Origin: Methanofervidicoccus sp. A16
GTDB taxonomy: Archaea; AGJL01; Methanococci; Methanococcales; Methanococcaceae
Direction: 5' to 3'
Length of the DNA: 64,000 bases
Assembly: GCF_003351865.1 (NCBI RefSeq)
Contig: NZ_CP022242.1
Span: forward strand, 868,001-932,000
Shown: positions 8,167-17,885 of the stretch, piece by piece
Numbering within the stretch: position 1 is the first letter of the stretch
How the letters are laid out: every line of letters starts with the position of its first letter
Notes under the pieces: model-generated
What the model was told of the DNA's origin: nothing
Seen by the model: only the letters and a program-made list of their open reading frames with translations
The model's database searches: none
Translations under genes and position numbers: made by a program

Positions 8167-8610
8167 AGTTTCCCTGTTGTCTATTTTGTTATACAATCTT
8201 CCATTAACCTGGTTTATCTTTTATTATTAATTATTATATTTTAATTAGGAGTCCTTTATGATTTATATTAAAATTAGAATTATTAAATTAAAAAAAGAGA
8301 TTGACAAAAAATAATAACCTAAATAATAATTTATAACAAAATAGAAAAAATTTAGTGTCAATACTAAACCTTTCGCAATTATTCCCAATACTGGAGAAAT
8401 AGCAGAATTCTCCGAAGATAGAGATTTATTATTTTTCAAATGGTTTCCATTATTTTTATTAGGTATTTTTTTATCTTATTATTTTGATAATTGTTTATAG
8501 GATTTTTAATATAAGGCTAATTTTTTCCTATTTTAATTAATTTATTAAAATTTTCATAGAGAGTAGCATTATTTACTAAAAAAATATATTTTTTGTTTCA
8601 TAACCATAAT
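8167..8610. other. Gene-free gap upstream of cofD
   Basis: AT-rich and non-coding in all frames. One GC-richer patch at about 8350-8425 holds a hairpin (GGAGAA, loop, TTCTCC near 8393-8413). I see none of the A/B/C intergenic repeats here. The gap must contain the cofD promoter and the end of the glycosyltransferase transcript. Confidence 0.5.
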
Positions 8611-9768
8611 TTAAAACATCTTAAATCTCTTGCCCTCCCTTGAAAACTTCAAAAGGGAAATAATTCCCTTTGATCTACTATCTCTTTCATGTTTCCTTAC
8701 AATCTCCCTTATATTTGCCCTACCGTTGTAGAACTTACATAACTCCTTTAACTTCTTAGCATTTTTAAAGTAGATAGGATTATTCATCATTTCATCAATG
8801 GCCCACTCCAAGGTATTCTCTAAATCGATATGACTAAGGGCTATTCCACATTTTAGATCTCCTATCTTTTTACTGTTATTCTCCTGTTCAGGGTGGTAGA
8901 GGTCTGGAATGGTAATAACAGGTTTTCCAAAACTTACAGCCTCCATCAAGGTAGAGTGTCCTCCATGACATACGATGAAGGAACATCTTCTTATAAGATC
9001 CTCCATATTAGTTGTGAAAGGTATGATCTCTACATTTGGAGATTTAATTTTCCTAAGTTTTTTTGCAACTTCATAACTTCCACATACCATTTTTACCTTA
9101 ATATCTTTTCGTCTGGATATTTCATTTAGCAACTCTAATATTCTGTATCTGTATTCAAACCCGCCTATTACACTGAGGATATAATTATCATCTTCATCCT
9201 CGTAGTCATCCACATGGTATCTAATTAAAGGTCCAATAAACTGAAGGTTGTCCAACATAGTTAGGTTGTACTCACAGATGGTATAGGGCATTGGGAGATC
9301 AGGTATTATTACACCTTTAGACTGTTTATTTATTATGTTTAAAAACCTCATAACAGGATAAACGATGAACTTTCTATTATCACAGGATCTGGTATAATTT
9401 TGGTTAGTAACTATATAAAAAGGAATATTCAATAACTTTGCAACTAGGGCAGTACTGTATTTACAGTCGGTAATAATAAGATCAGGTTTATACCTCTTTA
9501 CTATCTTTAACTCCCTCTTTATAGCCTTTGTAGGTTTATGCTCCCTGTTGAAGATACTTCCTTTAATATCAAATCTACCGTTATACCCAGTTAATTTAAC
9601 CTCTGGATAGGTTTCAAAAACTTCGTAATTACACCTTTTTATAAAATCCATACTCTTTCCATACGCTATAAATTTAACCTCATGTTCTTTTGATAACTCT
9701 TCTCCTATAGCAAGACATCTGGTAGTGTGTCCAAATCCTTCACCACATACAGATATAAGGATCTTCAT
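8611..9768 (-). CDS. MurG-like/GT-B glycosyltransferase
   Basis: A 385-residue GT-B glycosyltransferase of the MurG/UDP-glucuronosyltransferase class. An N-terminal acceptor domain has a [12 protein letters not shown] loop (9-20), and a C-terminal nucleotide-sugar domain has [17 protein letters not shown] (267-283) followed by PEQENN. The family transfers hexose or N-acetylhexosamine to a lipid or protein acceptor. Substrate is unknown; S-layer or pilin N-glycans are plausible in Methanococcales. No signal peptide, so it is cytoplasmic or peripheral. The gene order with cofD resembles M. jannaschii. Confidence 0.8.
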   Translation of the reverse strand: MKILISVCGEGFGHTTRCLAIGEELSKEHEVKFIAYGKSMDFIKRCNYEVFETYPEVKLTGYNGRFDIKGSIFNREHKPTKAIKRELKIVKRYKPDLIITDCKYSTALVAKLLNIPFYIVTNQNYTRSCDNRKFIVYPVMRFLNIINKQSKGVIIPDLPMPYTICEYNLTMLDNLQFIGPLIRYHVDDYEDEDDNYILSVIGGFEYRYRILELLNEISRRKDIKVKMVCGSYEVAKKLRKIKSPNVEIIPFTTNMEDLIRRCSFIVCHGGHSTLMEAVSFGKPVITIPDLYHPEQENNSKKIGDLKCGIALSHIDLENTLEWAIDEMMNNPIYFKNAKKLKELCKFYNGRANIREIVRKHERDSRSKGIISLLKFSREGKRFKMF

Positions 9769-9838
9769 AGTAACCCCATTTTAATTATTATTCCCAATTA
9801 ATTATTATTAAAATTATTATTATTTAATAGTTCCTAAA

Positions 9839-10888
9839 TTAATACGACCGCTTTGTTAATTTCTTATTCATATATTCCTCCAAACAGGAGCAGGGTATGT
9901 TGTATTTTTCAACAGGGATATTCTTAGACCAGAGTTGTGTTTTTGCCTCATAAAGGGCCTGTTTTAGATCCTTATTTTTTCTGTACAGTTCCATAGTCCT
10001 CTTAAGAATAAGAATATCTACAGTGACGGTAATACTGCTATCAACAGGATCGTTTTCAAAAGTTATAATGTGATCACTATTAGATACATTAAAACCATCA
10101 TACACTATAGGTATATCTAGGTACTTGGAGAGGAGTACTACAGAAGGTGTGTTCTTATTCACCTCTACTAAGTATTTACAGTTGGAATTTAAGGAAGTAT
10201 TCTCTAAATCTAATAGTTTATATCCAAATTTGGATATATACCTGTTGTTTGTGAACTTTATATCCATATCTGGACATCGACTTAGAACCAAGATCTCGCC
10301 AGGTACCTCTAAAACATACTCCCTATCGTACCTGCCAATAAGTCTTCTGCTCTTATAATAGTACAACTCAACGGTACCGTCGTCCCTATAGACTCTCATA
10401 ATATCATTTGGATCATAAACATTTATAAAACAGTAAACAGGTGTATAACCCTGGGAGATCACTCCTATAACGTCTTTAAAGTTTGTACCATTTACTAAAA
10501 TCATCTCTTTTTCACTATTTATCCTCTTAAGAATCTTTTCACAGGTTTCTACTCTAGTGGGACCCCATATTCTTACAACATTGCCGTATTCCCTCAACCT
10601 CTCTTCAACACTATGGGAAACTGCTAAAGGCCCTCCTACAATAACTATCCTCTTTGGTGCAATGGCTTCAATGAGGGACTCTATAGAGGGATTTAGATAG
10701 TCAGTATTGGTTTGAAGTACAACTCCATTTACCTTATATGCATACTCTGTAGCAACTATACAGTCTGGCCAGTTGTTATTTGTAATAACTACAGTATCGA
10801 CAAGGGAGGGTTTCTCCTCTCCAATAACTAACCCCTCTACACTCCAAGGTAGTAACAGCAAAAAAATAAGAATATATATTCTTTTCAT
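9839..10888 (-). CDS. Secreted protein with cell-wall-binding-2-like domain
   Basis: The 349-residue protein has a signal peptide (MKRIYILIFLLLLPWSVEG). The region up to about residue 120 resembles cell-wall-binding repeat 2: it alternates VVITNNNWPDCIVATEYAYK with PKRIVIVGGPLAVSHSVEERL and RIWGPTRVETCEKIL. The rest is not recognised. The ATG at 10888 follows GGTGGGAGT and overlaps the previous stop codon by one base (TAATG), so it is translationally coupled to the membrane winged-helix gene. The two probably act together at the cell surface. Exact role unknown. Confidence 0.7.
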   Translation of the reverse strand: MKRIYILIFLLLLPWSVEGLVIGEEKPSLVDTVVITNNNWPDCIVATEYAYKVNGVVLQTNTDYLNPSIESLIEAIAPKRIVIVGGPLAVSHSVEERLREYGNVVRIWGPTRVETCEKILKRINSEKEMILVNGTNFKDVIGVISQGYTPVYCFINVYDPNDIMRVYRDDGTVELYYYKSRRLIGRYDREYVLEVPGEILVLSRCPDMDIKFTNNRYISKFGYKLLDLENTSLNSNCKYLVEVNKNTPSVVLLSKYLDIPIVYDGFNVSNSDHIITFENDPVDSSITVTVDILILKRTMELYRKNKDLKQALYEAKTQLWSKNIPVEKYNIPCSCLEEYMNKKLTKRSY

Positions 10889-12297
10889 TACTCCCACCTA
10901 AACTTATCTGTTAGCGCCAACTTATTTATCCTACCAATTTTAACCTTTTTTATTATACCTCTATTCTCAAGATCTGCTACTATCCTGGAGACTTTAGGTT
11001 TGCTCATCCCTGTAATCTCTACGATCTCCTTCTGGGTGATTTCTCCGTACTCTTTTATCAAATTTACAATAGTTTTCTCCTCTTCTGTTAATATATCCAT
11101 TAGCATATTCTTTAAGGTTCTTTCGTACTCTTTTATCTTCTTCTTTAACTCTCCTATATCCTTCTCATATATCTTTAGAGTACTCTTTAAATCCTCTATG
11201 ATTTTCTCCTTCTCAGAGATTATCCTTTTACTTTTTTCCAACTCTTCTCTGTACTTTTTATTGATATCCTCTAACTCCTCCAGTTTAACATTTAACTTTA
11301 TAATTTCACTTTTATAATCTTCAAGTTGGTTGTTTAGATCTTCACAGGTTTCTTTAAGTTCCTTTATTATTTTATCCTTCTCTATATCCTCTCCCTTTAA
11401 GGTGTTTAACTGGGATACCAACTCACTTAACTCATCTACTAGTTCACAGTTTTTTTTCTTTAACTGTGAAATAGTATTATCTTTACTTTCTAACTCTACC
11501 TTAAGCATATTTAGGTCGTTTAACAGGTTATTAATCTTATTTGATAACTCATCTATAAGTTGGTCCCTTTTTATAACCTTCTTTTTTTCGTAGTATATTC
11601 CATAGATAGCCCCTATAATTATTACCATTAGGGTTATTAGAAGTAGATTGTAATAGAAATTGTTAAGGGGCGTGTTATTGTTATCGTTGATGTAATTAAT
11701 AGGTTGTACTACATAGGACACAGTTGCTGTAAAGTATCTATCCTCTTTGTTCAGTTTTCTCTTCCATTTTATGTATATTCTCTTTCCGTCGGTGTCTATG
11801 GTGTAATCTTGGGGTGTTATACTTAAGAGGCCCTCTGCAGGAGATACTACAGCGGCTCCCTTTGGTAGTATTACAGTCATTGTAAAGTTGGAATCTACAG
11901 CAGGTATTGTTGCTGAAAACATCTTTTTTCCATATTTGTCCCAGATCATATCTCCATTAAAACTTATGTTAATATAACATCTTTCTCCCTTTTTTATAGG
12001 GCTTTTAAATTTTATCTCTATCTTAGTAGAACCTTCTTCGTGATCCTCTTCTATATAACTTATATTTTTGTTAGAAGATACTTTCAGGTTGTAGATAGTA
12101 TGGGGTAGAATATAGGTAATAGTAGGGATCTCCTCAGAGTTGTTGTTGTATATAACTAAGTATATATTCCCGTGTACGATGTCATTCTCATCTATACTAA
12201 ATACTACCTTGTAATCTTCAAACTTTATAGCCTCACTTATATTTACAACTGTAAAAAACAGGAGAAGAATCACTACAGTGTATTTTTTTACCACCAT
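10888..12297 (-). CDS. Membrane-spanning winged-helix protein with extracellular domain
   Basis: A 469-residue protein of unusual design. It has a signal peptide (1-23), a beta-rich extracellular domain (about 24-212, with several NxS/T sites), one transmembrane helix (about 217-236), a long cytoplasmic coiled coil (about 243-398) and a C-terminal winged helix (about 402-469; GEITQKEIVEITGMSKPKVSR... then a wing RGIIKKVKIGRINK). The layout predicts a one-component sensor that detects something outside and binds DNA inside. Related membrane winged-helix proteins exist in archaea, but the ligand and targets here are unknown. It is coupled to the secreted protein downstream. Confidence 0.8.
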   Translation of the reverse strand: MVVKKYTVVILLLFFTVVNISEAIKFEDYKVVFSIDENDIVHGNIYLVIYNNNSEEIPTITYILPHTIYNLKVSSNKNISYIEEDHEEGSTKIEIKFKSPIKKGERCYINISFNGDMIWDKYGKKMFSATIPAVDSNFTMTVILPKGAAVVSPAEGLLSITPQDYTIDTDGKRIYIKWKRKLNKEDRYFTATVSYVVQPINYINDNNNTPLNNFYYNLLLITLMVIIIGAIYGIYYEKKKVIKRDQLIDELSNKINNLLNDLNMLKVELESKDNTISQLKKKNCELVDELSELVSQLNTLKGEDIEKDKIIKELKETCEDLNNQLEDYKSEIIKLNVKLEELEDINKKYREELEKSKRIISEKEKIIEDLKSTLKIYEKDIGELKKKIKEYERTLKNMLMDILTEEEKTIVNLIKEYGEITQKEIVEITGMSKPKVSRIVADLENRGIIKKVKIGRINKLALTDKFRWE

Positions 12298-12401
12298 TTT
12301 ATTTCCCTTGTTTAACTGCTAAGTAAAATAAAAGAGTAAATAAAATAATTAAAAAATAATTATAATAATATATAATAAAATATAAAAAAGTTATACTATA
12401 T

Positions 12402-13490
12402 TTATACTATATAGTCTATTCCTAGAGAGTTACTCTTTTTAGGTTTTGGCAATATCTTCTTTAGAGGTCTATTACTACCGAATATGTTTGGAGACTTTAC
12501 TCCTGTGACTATGGCCATGACTCTTAGACATCCTTCCATGGATGGATCTATTCTTGCTCCCCATATTACGTTGGCATCTGGGTTGAGGTTCTCTGTGATC
12601 CTCTCTCCGATCCTTACAGCCTCATCCAATGACAGATCTGGACCTCCAGTTATATGTATGAGGGCCCCTGTCGCTCCAGTGTAGTCCACATCTAGGAGAG
12701 GACAGTTCATCGTCTCTTTAACCACTCTTTCTACTCTGTCTCCCTTGGTATCAGAATCCACCTCACCAACCCCTATCATAGCCACTCCTCCATTGGTCAT
12801 AACTGCCTTTACATCTGCATAGTCGATATTTATCAAACTCTTCTCACATATGGTCTCAGTTATACCCTTTACTGCATTTGCTATGATCTCATCTGCAACC
12901 TTAAATGCATCGTTTATAGGTAGGTTAGGTACCAACTCTAACAATTTGTTGTTGTCTATTACGATAACAGTATCACAGGTCTCTGTTAGTCTTTCAAGAC
13001 CCTCTTCTGCCTTCTTTAATCTAGCCCTTTCTATCTTAAATGGATAGGTCACAACCCCAATTACTATAGCCCCCTGTTCCTTAGCTATTTCAGCCACCAC
13101 TGGAGCAGAACCTGTCCCTGTACCTCCTCCTAATCCTGCAGTAACGAACACCAAGTCAGCATTTTTTAGAACATCCTCCAATACACCTCTTGCCAACTCA
13201 GCAGACTTCCTCCCAATTTCAGGGTAACCTCCAGCACCGAGACCCCTTGTCAGTGTAGATCCTATAAGTATTTTCTTATCAGCATTTATATGCTCTAGAT
13301 GTTGCTTATCTGTATTTAAGGCGATAGTTTCTGCCCCCTTAATGCCCATCTCCATAAGTCTATGAATCGTATTGTTTCCTGCACCTCCACAACCTACTAC
13401 GAGAATATTTACCTTTCCAACCTTATCATCTTGTAAATTTTTACTACCTTGATCAGTCTTTCTAGAGAGCGCCTCATTAACAAGTCTCAT
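12402..13490 (-). CDS. ftsZ2: Cell division protein FtsZ2
   Basis: Tubulin-like GTPase that forms the division ring with FtsZ1. The 362-residue protein has the tubulin signature [10 protein letters not shown] (121-130), GCGGAGNN (33-40) and a T7 loop [12 protein letters not shown] with the catalytic aspartates. It ends in a short C-terminal peptide GIDYIV. The N-terminus lacks the acidic stretch of the second copy at 54051. It is assigned FtsZ2 because the other copy lies in the conserved secE-spt5 neighbourhood of FtsZ1. Start follows GGAGGATT. Confidence 0.92.
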   Translation of the reverse strand: MRLVNEALSRKTDQGSKNLQDDKVGKVNILVVGCGGAGNNTIHRLMEMGIKGAETIALNTDKQHLEHINADKKILIGSTLTRGLGAGGYPEIGRKSAELARGVLEDVLKNADLVFVTAGLGGGTGTGSAPVVAEIAKEQGAIVIGVVTYPFKIERARLKKAEEGLERLTETCDTVIVIDNNKLLELVPNLPINDAFKVADEIIANAVKGITETICEKSLINIDYADVKAVMTNGGVAMIGVGEVDSDTKGDRVERVVKETMNCPLLDVDYTGATGALIHITGGPDLSLDEAVRIGERITENLNPDANVIWGARIDPSMEGCLRVMAIVTGVKSPNIFGSNRPLKKILPKPKKSNSLGIDYIV

Positions 13491-13607
13491 AATCCTCCTC
13501 CTGGATTATTAATACTAGTGTAATTTATTTTTATTATTTATTAATTTTTATATTAATTTTTTAAATTTTGATTTTTAAAATAAATTATTAATATTATAAA
13601 AAAATAT

Positions 13608-14195
13608 TTAAATATTTCTCTTGTGGATAAACTTTATAACTTCAGCAACTTTTTTACCTAAGTTTCTTGAGGTTTTTATGCCAATCTCATCCTTCTTACA
13701 GTCTTCTACATGCCCTCCTACCCCTGTACCTCCGTAATGAGCAGTTGGATCGTTATCTCCCACTACTATCATAGAGTGTATAAGCATAAAGTTATGGATA
13801 TCTCTTACTGTTGTCTCCTGTCCTCCATTTCTTGAAGCCCCCACTGCTATTGCACCACCTACCTTATTCCTTAGTTTAAATCCTCTCCTATAAGGTCTAG
13901 ATCTATCAAAGAGCATCTTCAACTGGGCACTAACGCCCCCAAAGTAAACTGGAGAACCTATGATAATACCATCTGCTTTTGCCATCTTTTCTAGTATATC
14001 GTTTATATCGTCCATTATTATACACTTGCCCTCTTTTTTACACTCATCACAGGCTAAACAGGGATTTAACTCTTTTTCTGCTAAGGATATGTATTCTGTC
14101 TCAATACCCTCTTCTTCAGCAGCTTTTAAGGCTTCCTTTACTAAGAAGGCAGTATTTCCTTTCCTTGGAGAACCACTTATTCCTACTACTTTCAA
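13608..14195 (-). CDS. Iron-sulfur flavoprotein (Isf), NADPH-dependent FMN reductase family
   Basis: The 195-residue flavodoxin-fold protein has an FMN phosphate loop SGSPRKGNTAFLV (7-19). A compact cysteine motif at C46, C49, C52 and C58 (CLACDECKKEGKC) binds one [4Fe-4S] cluster, as in the Isf family of methanogens. Such proteins reduce O2 or H2O2 with electrons from ferredoxin. SPVYFGGVSAQLK is the conserved flavin-stacking segment. The start is TTG at 14195, placed by GGTGATACA immediately upstream. The gene stands alone. Confidence 0.88.
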   Translation of the reverse strand: MKVVGISGSPRKGNTAFLVKEALKAAEEEGIETEYISLAEKELNPCLACDECKKEGKCIIMDDINDILEKMAKADGIIIGSPVYFGGVSAQLKMLFDRSRPYRRGFKLRNKVGGAIAVGASRNGGQETTVRDIHNFMLIHSMIVVGDNDPTAHYGGTGVGGHVEDCKKDEIGIKTSRNLGKKVAEVIKFIHKRNI

Positions 14196-14310
14196 TGTAT
14201 CACCTCTAGAGTATTATATTCCTTTAGTTTTTTCTATACTCCTTATAATATATTATATCAAACTAAATTATTAAAATATTTTATTTTTATGAATATTAAT
14301 ACTTTAGTGA

Positions 14311-15036
14311 TTATTTAGTAATATCCAACACATTTACAACCTCTCCCACAACTATAACACCTGGAGGTTTAACATTGTTCTCTTTAGCCTTCTTAACAAT
14401 ATCTCCTAAGGTTCCCTTTATCACTTTCTGGCGCTCTGTGGTGCCGTTGGTTATTATAGCCACTGGAGTGTTCTCATCTCTACGGGGATTTTTCAGGAGT
14501 TCCTTAACATGATCCTCTAAGTTCGTTATTCCCATAAGTATTACAATTGTATCTCCATTTAGATCCCTCAATCTTACCTGCTTCTCATCTTTATCCTCTG
14601 CCTCATGTCCTGTAACTACTGTAAAGGATGTAGATACCTTTCTATGGGTTAAAGGAATACCTGCAACCTCTGGGACACCTATTGCCGATGTAATACCTGG
14701 GATAACCTCGTAGGGTATGTTATGTTTCTTTAAATAGAGTATTTCCTCTCCTCCCCTACCAAATACAAAGGGATCTCCACCTTTTAACCTAACTACAACT
14801 TTGTTTTCCTTGGCCTTTTCTACCAACAATCTATTGATATCCTCCTGTTTGTAGGAGTGTTTTCCCTTCCTCTTACCTACGTATATTAATTCTGCATCTT
14901 CCTTGGCGTATCTTAGTAGGTTTTTATTTATCAGATCGTCGTAGATGATTACATCTCCACTTTTTATAGCCTTTAATCCCTTAACAGTAATTAGTTCTTC
15001 ATCTCCAGGCCCTGCACCTACAAGGATAACCTTCAT
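14311..15036 (-). CDS. cobA: Uroporphyrinogen-III C-methyltransferase
   Basis: SAM-dependent enzyme that methylates uroporphyrinogen III to precorrin-2, the branch point to cobamides, siroheme and coenzyme F430. The 241 residues include VGAGPGDEELIT (6-17), VRLKGGDPFVFGRGGEE (82-98), PGITSAIG and AGIPLTHR, all SUMT signatures. No fused HemD or CysG domain. The ATG is preceded by GGTGAAAAATA. A TTTTATTTATAAAAG motif (15048-15062) lies only 11 bases upstream of the start codon. Confidence 0.94.
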   Translation of the reverse strand: MKVILVGAGPGDEELITVKGLKAIKSGDVIIYDDLINKNLLRYAKEDAELIYVGKRKGKHSYKQEDINRLLVEKAKENKVVVRLKGGDPFVFGRGGEEILYLKKHNIPYEVIPGITSAIGVPEVAGIPLTHRKVSTSFTVVTGHEAEDKDEKQVRLRDLNGDTIVILMGITNLEDHVKELLKNPRRDENTPVAIITNGTTERQKVIKGTLGDIVKKAKENNVKPPGVIVVGEVVNVLDITK

Positions 15037-15256
15037 TATTTTTCACCTTTTATTTATAAAAGCGAAACCAGATTTTTAAAAGATAAAAAATAATAATATA
15101 TATTATTATAAAAATTATAAATATAAAAAGAAGGTTGTTAAAAATCAAATAAAACCTTTAAACACTGGTAAAATATTATAAAGAGTTAAATACTCTCCTT
15201 GAATATCTCCTGAACACTTAAGAAATGGAGTAAATCCCTTAACAACATTATTAATT
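15037..15256. other. Divergent gap between cobA and the cgi121 operon, left part
   Basis: AT-rich and non-coding. It must carry the cobA promoter. I see no conserved RNA motif here, in particular no recognisable cobalamin riboswitch. The right part of the gap (15257-15489) is a terminal-motif element annotated separately. Confidence 0.4.
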
Positions 15257-15489
15257 GGGGATTCCATCAAAAGGTATTAATTCTATTGTAATATAGGGAT
15301 GCCCAATAGTTAGAGTTAGAAGATAACGAAATCCCCTTTGGGAGATCATCTCTTTTATCCAGTATTTAGGAGTAGGGGAGGTATTTGTATGGGCAGATAG
15401 AGGTTTTTTATTTTTTAAATTTTTACCTAATTATTTTATAATTATTTTTATTATTATTTTAAAATATTACTTTGATTGGAAGTAAGGTT
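15257..15489. repeat. Terminal-motif element with a unique core, upstream of cgi121
   Basis: Left end GGGGATTCCATCAAAAGG and right end CTTTGATTGGAAGTAAGGTT are inverted versions of the motif that bounds the A/B/C intergenic elements. The core (about 15300-15400) is GC-richer, with AATCCCCTTTGGGAGATC, and is not seen elsewhere in the window. The right end overlaps the region supplying the ribosome binding site of cgi121, so the element may shape that leader. Confidence 0.5.
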
Positions 15490-15498
15490 GTGATAACT

Positions 15499-15957
15499 AT
15501 GATAGTTGTAGGTGTAAGGGACTGTACTATAAAAGAGGATATATTTAAATTAAATCTTCCCTTTCAAATATTAAATGGAGATGTTATAGCAACAGAGAAG
15601 CATATTTTACATGCTATAAATCAGGCAAAGTCTAAGGAACCTATCACAAACAGTTTCTGGATGGAGATCCTTGTAAGGGCCTCTGCACAGAGACAGATAT
15701 CTACCGCCATAGAGATCATAGGGGTGAAAACTGGGAAGGGGAGGAATATCTGTATAGTATGCCCAGATGAGGATACATTAGAGGAGGTATTAAAACATAC
15801 AGGTGGAAAGATAGATAACTCTGTATTGGATCTAAACCCTGAGAAGTTGGAGAGGATCAGAAAAATATACGATATTAAGGAAGATTATTTCAAAGATGAG
15901 GAAGAAGTTGTTAAAAGGATATGTGAAAAAATAAGTGTTATGGAGATAATAAAGTGA
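15499..15957 (+). CDS. cgi121: KEOPS complex subunit Cgi121
   Basis: Subunit of the KEOPS complex that makes N6-threonylcarbamoyladenosine at position 37 of tRNA; Cgi121 binds the tRNA end and the Bud32 kinase. The 152-residue protein carries the family segment HAINQAKSKEPITNSFWMEI followed by LVRASAQRQISTAIEIIG. The frame extends upstream to TTG 15472 inside a repeat end, but GTGAT precedes the ATG at 15499 and the family N-terminus (IVVGVRDC) starts there. hisD begins 4 bp after the stop, so the two are probably co-transcribed. Confidence 0.88.
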   Translation: MIVVGVRDCTIKEDIFKLNLPFQILNGDVIATEKHILHAINQAKSKEPITNSFWMEILVRASAQRQISTAIEIIGVKTGKGRNICIVCPDEDTLEEVLKHTGGKIDNSVLDLNPEKLERIRKIYDIKEDYFKDEEEVVKRICEKISVMEIIK

Positions 15958-15961
15958 TAGT

Positions 15962-17251
15962 ATGATAGTTAAGGGAATTAAGGAGTTAACAGAGGAGGAA
16001 AAATATAGGATAATAAATAGAAATAAGATGAACCTAGAGGAGATAATACCGACAGTTAAGGAGATACTTGACAACATTAAAAATAGAGGAGATGAGGCTC
16101 TAAGGGAATATACCAGAAAATTTGATAAGGTAGATATTGAGGACTTCAAGATTTATGAGGAGGAAATAGAAGGGGCTTACAATAAAGTAGATGATAAGGT
16201 TGTATCTGCCATAGAGGTGGCTTATGAGAATATAAAGAGGTTCCATGAGATGCAGTTAGAGGGTATTAAAGAATGGGAGATGGAAAGAGATGGAATAAAA
16301 ACTGGGCAGATAGTTAGGCCTGTAAGGAGTGCAGGGTGCTACGTACCTGGGGGGAGGGCGTTCTATCCCTCTACTGTACTTATGACTGTAGTACCTGCCA
16401 AGGTGGCAGGAGTTAAAAGGGTAGTTGTTGCATCTCCACCTTATGGGAAGGAGATAAACCCTGTTACCTTAGTAGCCTCCCATATTGCGGGGGCAGATGA
16501 GATATATAAAGTAGGTGGTGCCCAGGCTATAGGTGCTTTAGCCTACGGTACTGAAACAATACCCAAGGTGGATATAATAGTTGGACCTGGGAATATCTAC
16601 GTAACCTGTGCAAAGATGTTGGTAAGTGGTAGTGAGGTAAAGATAGACTTCCCTGCAGGGCCCTCTGAGGTGTTGATAATATGCGATGAAAATGCAAAAG
16701 ATGAGTACGTTGCCATGGATCTACTGGCCCAGGGGGAGCATGATCCCAACTCTTCCTGTATATTATTAACTACCTCGAGGGAGAAAGCCCTCTCTATCAG
16801 GGATAAGATTTTAGAGTTGATGAAGGATATAGAACGTAGAGGTATTATAGAGAAATCTCTTCAAAATATGGCTATACTCTACGGAGATATTAAAGAGTGT
16901 ATTGAATTCTCCAACGAGTACGCCCCTGAACATCTAGAGATCATCACTGAAAATCCTAGAGAGATCCTTAAATACATCGAGAATGCAGGGAGTGTATTCC
17001 TCGGAGAGTATGCACCAGTACCTGTTGGGGATTACGCTACTGGGACAAATCACGTCCTACCAACTGGTGGTTGTGCAAGGATGTACTCAGGTTTAAGTGT
17101 AGATCACTTCTTAAAGAAGATCTCGGTACAGGAACTTAGTAGAGAGGGATTGGAAAGTATATCTGAGACTGTTATAACCCTTGCAGAGATCGAGGGACTG
17201 TACAACCATGCAAAGACAGTTAAGATAAGGTTAGGGGATAGTGATGTTTAA
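15962..17251 (+). CDS. hisD: Histidinol dehydrogenase
   Basis: Zinc enzyme that oxidises L-histidinol to histidine in two NAD-dependent steps, the end of histidine synthesis. The 429-residue product has the family signature around IDFPAGPSEVLII and LLAQGEHDPNSS (zinc and base residues), then NEYAPEHLEI and THVLPTGGCARMYSGLSVDHFLK-type C-terminal segments. It is full length. It starts 4 bp after cgi121 and overlaps the next gene by 8 bp, giving a three-gene operon of unrelated pathways. Confidence 0.96.
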   Translation: MIVKGIKELTEEEKYRIINRNKMNLEEIIPTVKEILDNIKNRGDEALREYTRKFDKVDIEDFKIYEEEIEGAYNKVDDKVVSAIEVAYENIKRFHEMQLEGIKEWEMERDGIKTGQIVRPVRSAGCYVPGGRAFYPSTVLMTVVPAKVAGVKRVVVASPPYGKEINPVTLVASHIAGADEIYKVGGAQAIGALAYGTETIPKVDIIVGPGNIYVTCAKMLVSGSEVKIDFPAGPSEVLIICDENAKDEYVAMDLLAQGEHDPNSSCILLTTSREKALSIRDKILELMKDIERRGIIEKSLQNMAILYGDIKECIEFSNEYAPEHLEIITENPREILKYIENAGSVFLGEYAPVPVGDYATGTNHVLPTGGCARMYSGLSVDHFLKKISVQELSREGLESISETVITLAEIEGLYNHAKTVKIRLGDSDV

Positions 17252-17885
17252 GGATAAGGTATGTGAGATATGTGGAGATCCTGCGAAGAACTATCTCTAT
17301 GGGACCTTTCTATGCGATAGGGAGGAGTGTATAGAGAAGGCCAAGATGTTAAGAGGGGGACCTGGAGGACATAAACTGATAAGAGTTGCCCTTGGAAGTG
17401 AGAATCCCACAAAGATCAAAGGAACTCAGATGGCACTGGAGAAGGTTATGAAGAATATACTCATTGTTCCTGTAGATGTAGATAGTGGAGTGTCTAAACA
17501 ACCTTTTGGAGTTGATGAGATTGTAAAGGGGGCTATAAACAGGGCAAAGGGGGCATTTGAGAAGGTCCCCTCTCACTACGGGATAGGTATTGAGGCGGGA
17601 GTGGTGGAGATAGGGGGAAAGTATCTGGATATTCATATATGTGCAATTTTTGATGGAGAGGAGTATACCATAGGTACATCTCAGGGATTCCAGATACCTG
17701 AAGAGATACTTGAAGAGGTTAGAAGAGGAGAAGAGTGTAGTAAGGCTGTTGAAAAGGTTTACGGTATAAAAGATATTGGAAAAAGGGAGGGCATAATTGG
17801 ATATCTGACGAAGGACCTTGTAAGTAGGGTAGATCTTTGTAGGGATGCAGTACTTATGGCCATAGTGCCTAGATTACGTAGTTAA
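17244..17885 (+). CDS. DUF84-family NTPase with N-terminal zinc-ribbon-like extension
   Basis: The main domain (about 45-213) is the DUF84/YjjX inosine/xanthosine triphosphatase fold: VALGSENPTKIKGTQMAL, VDVDSGVSKQPFG, GIGIEAGVVEI. It hydrolyses non-canonical purine nucleotides. The first ~40 residues carry four cysteines (C7, C10, C24, C29 from this ATG; CEIC and CDREEC), which suggests a small zinc-binding module. A GTG at 17241 is an alternative start one codon earlier. The gene overlaps hisD by 8 bp. Confidence 0.82.
   Translation: MFKDKVCEICGDPAKNYLYGTFLCDREECIEKAKMLRGGPGGHKLIRVALGSENPTKIKGTQMALEKVMKNILIVPVDVDSGVSKQPFGVDEIVKGAINRAKGAFEKVPSHYGIGIEAGVVEIGGKYLDIHICAIFDGEEYTIGTSQGFQIPEEILEEVRRGEECSKAVEKVYGIKDIGKREGIIGYLTKDLVSRVDLCRDAVLMAIVPRLRS

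Noticed and set aside
8167-8196. Upstream TTG start for cofD
   Set aside because: It would add ten residues not conserved in CofD. The MKITLLSGG N-terminus and the nearby AGGGAAA support the ATG at 8166.
15037-15256. Cobalamin riboswitch upstream of cobA
   Set aside because: No conserved B12-box-like sequence or multi-stem architecture is visible, and such riboswitches are not expected in these archaea.
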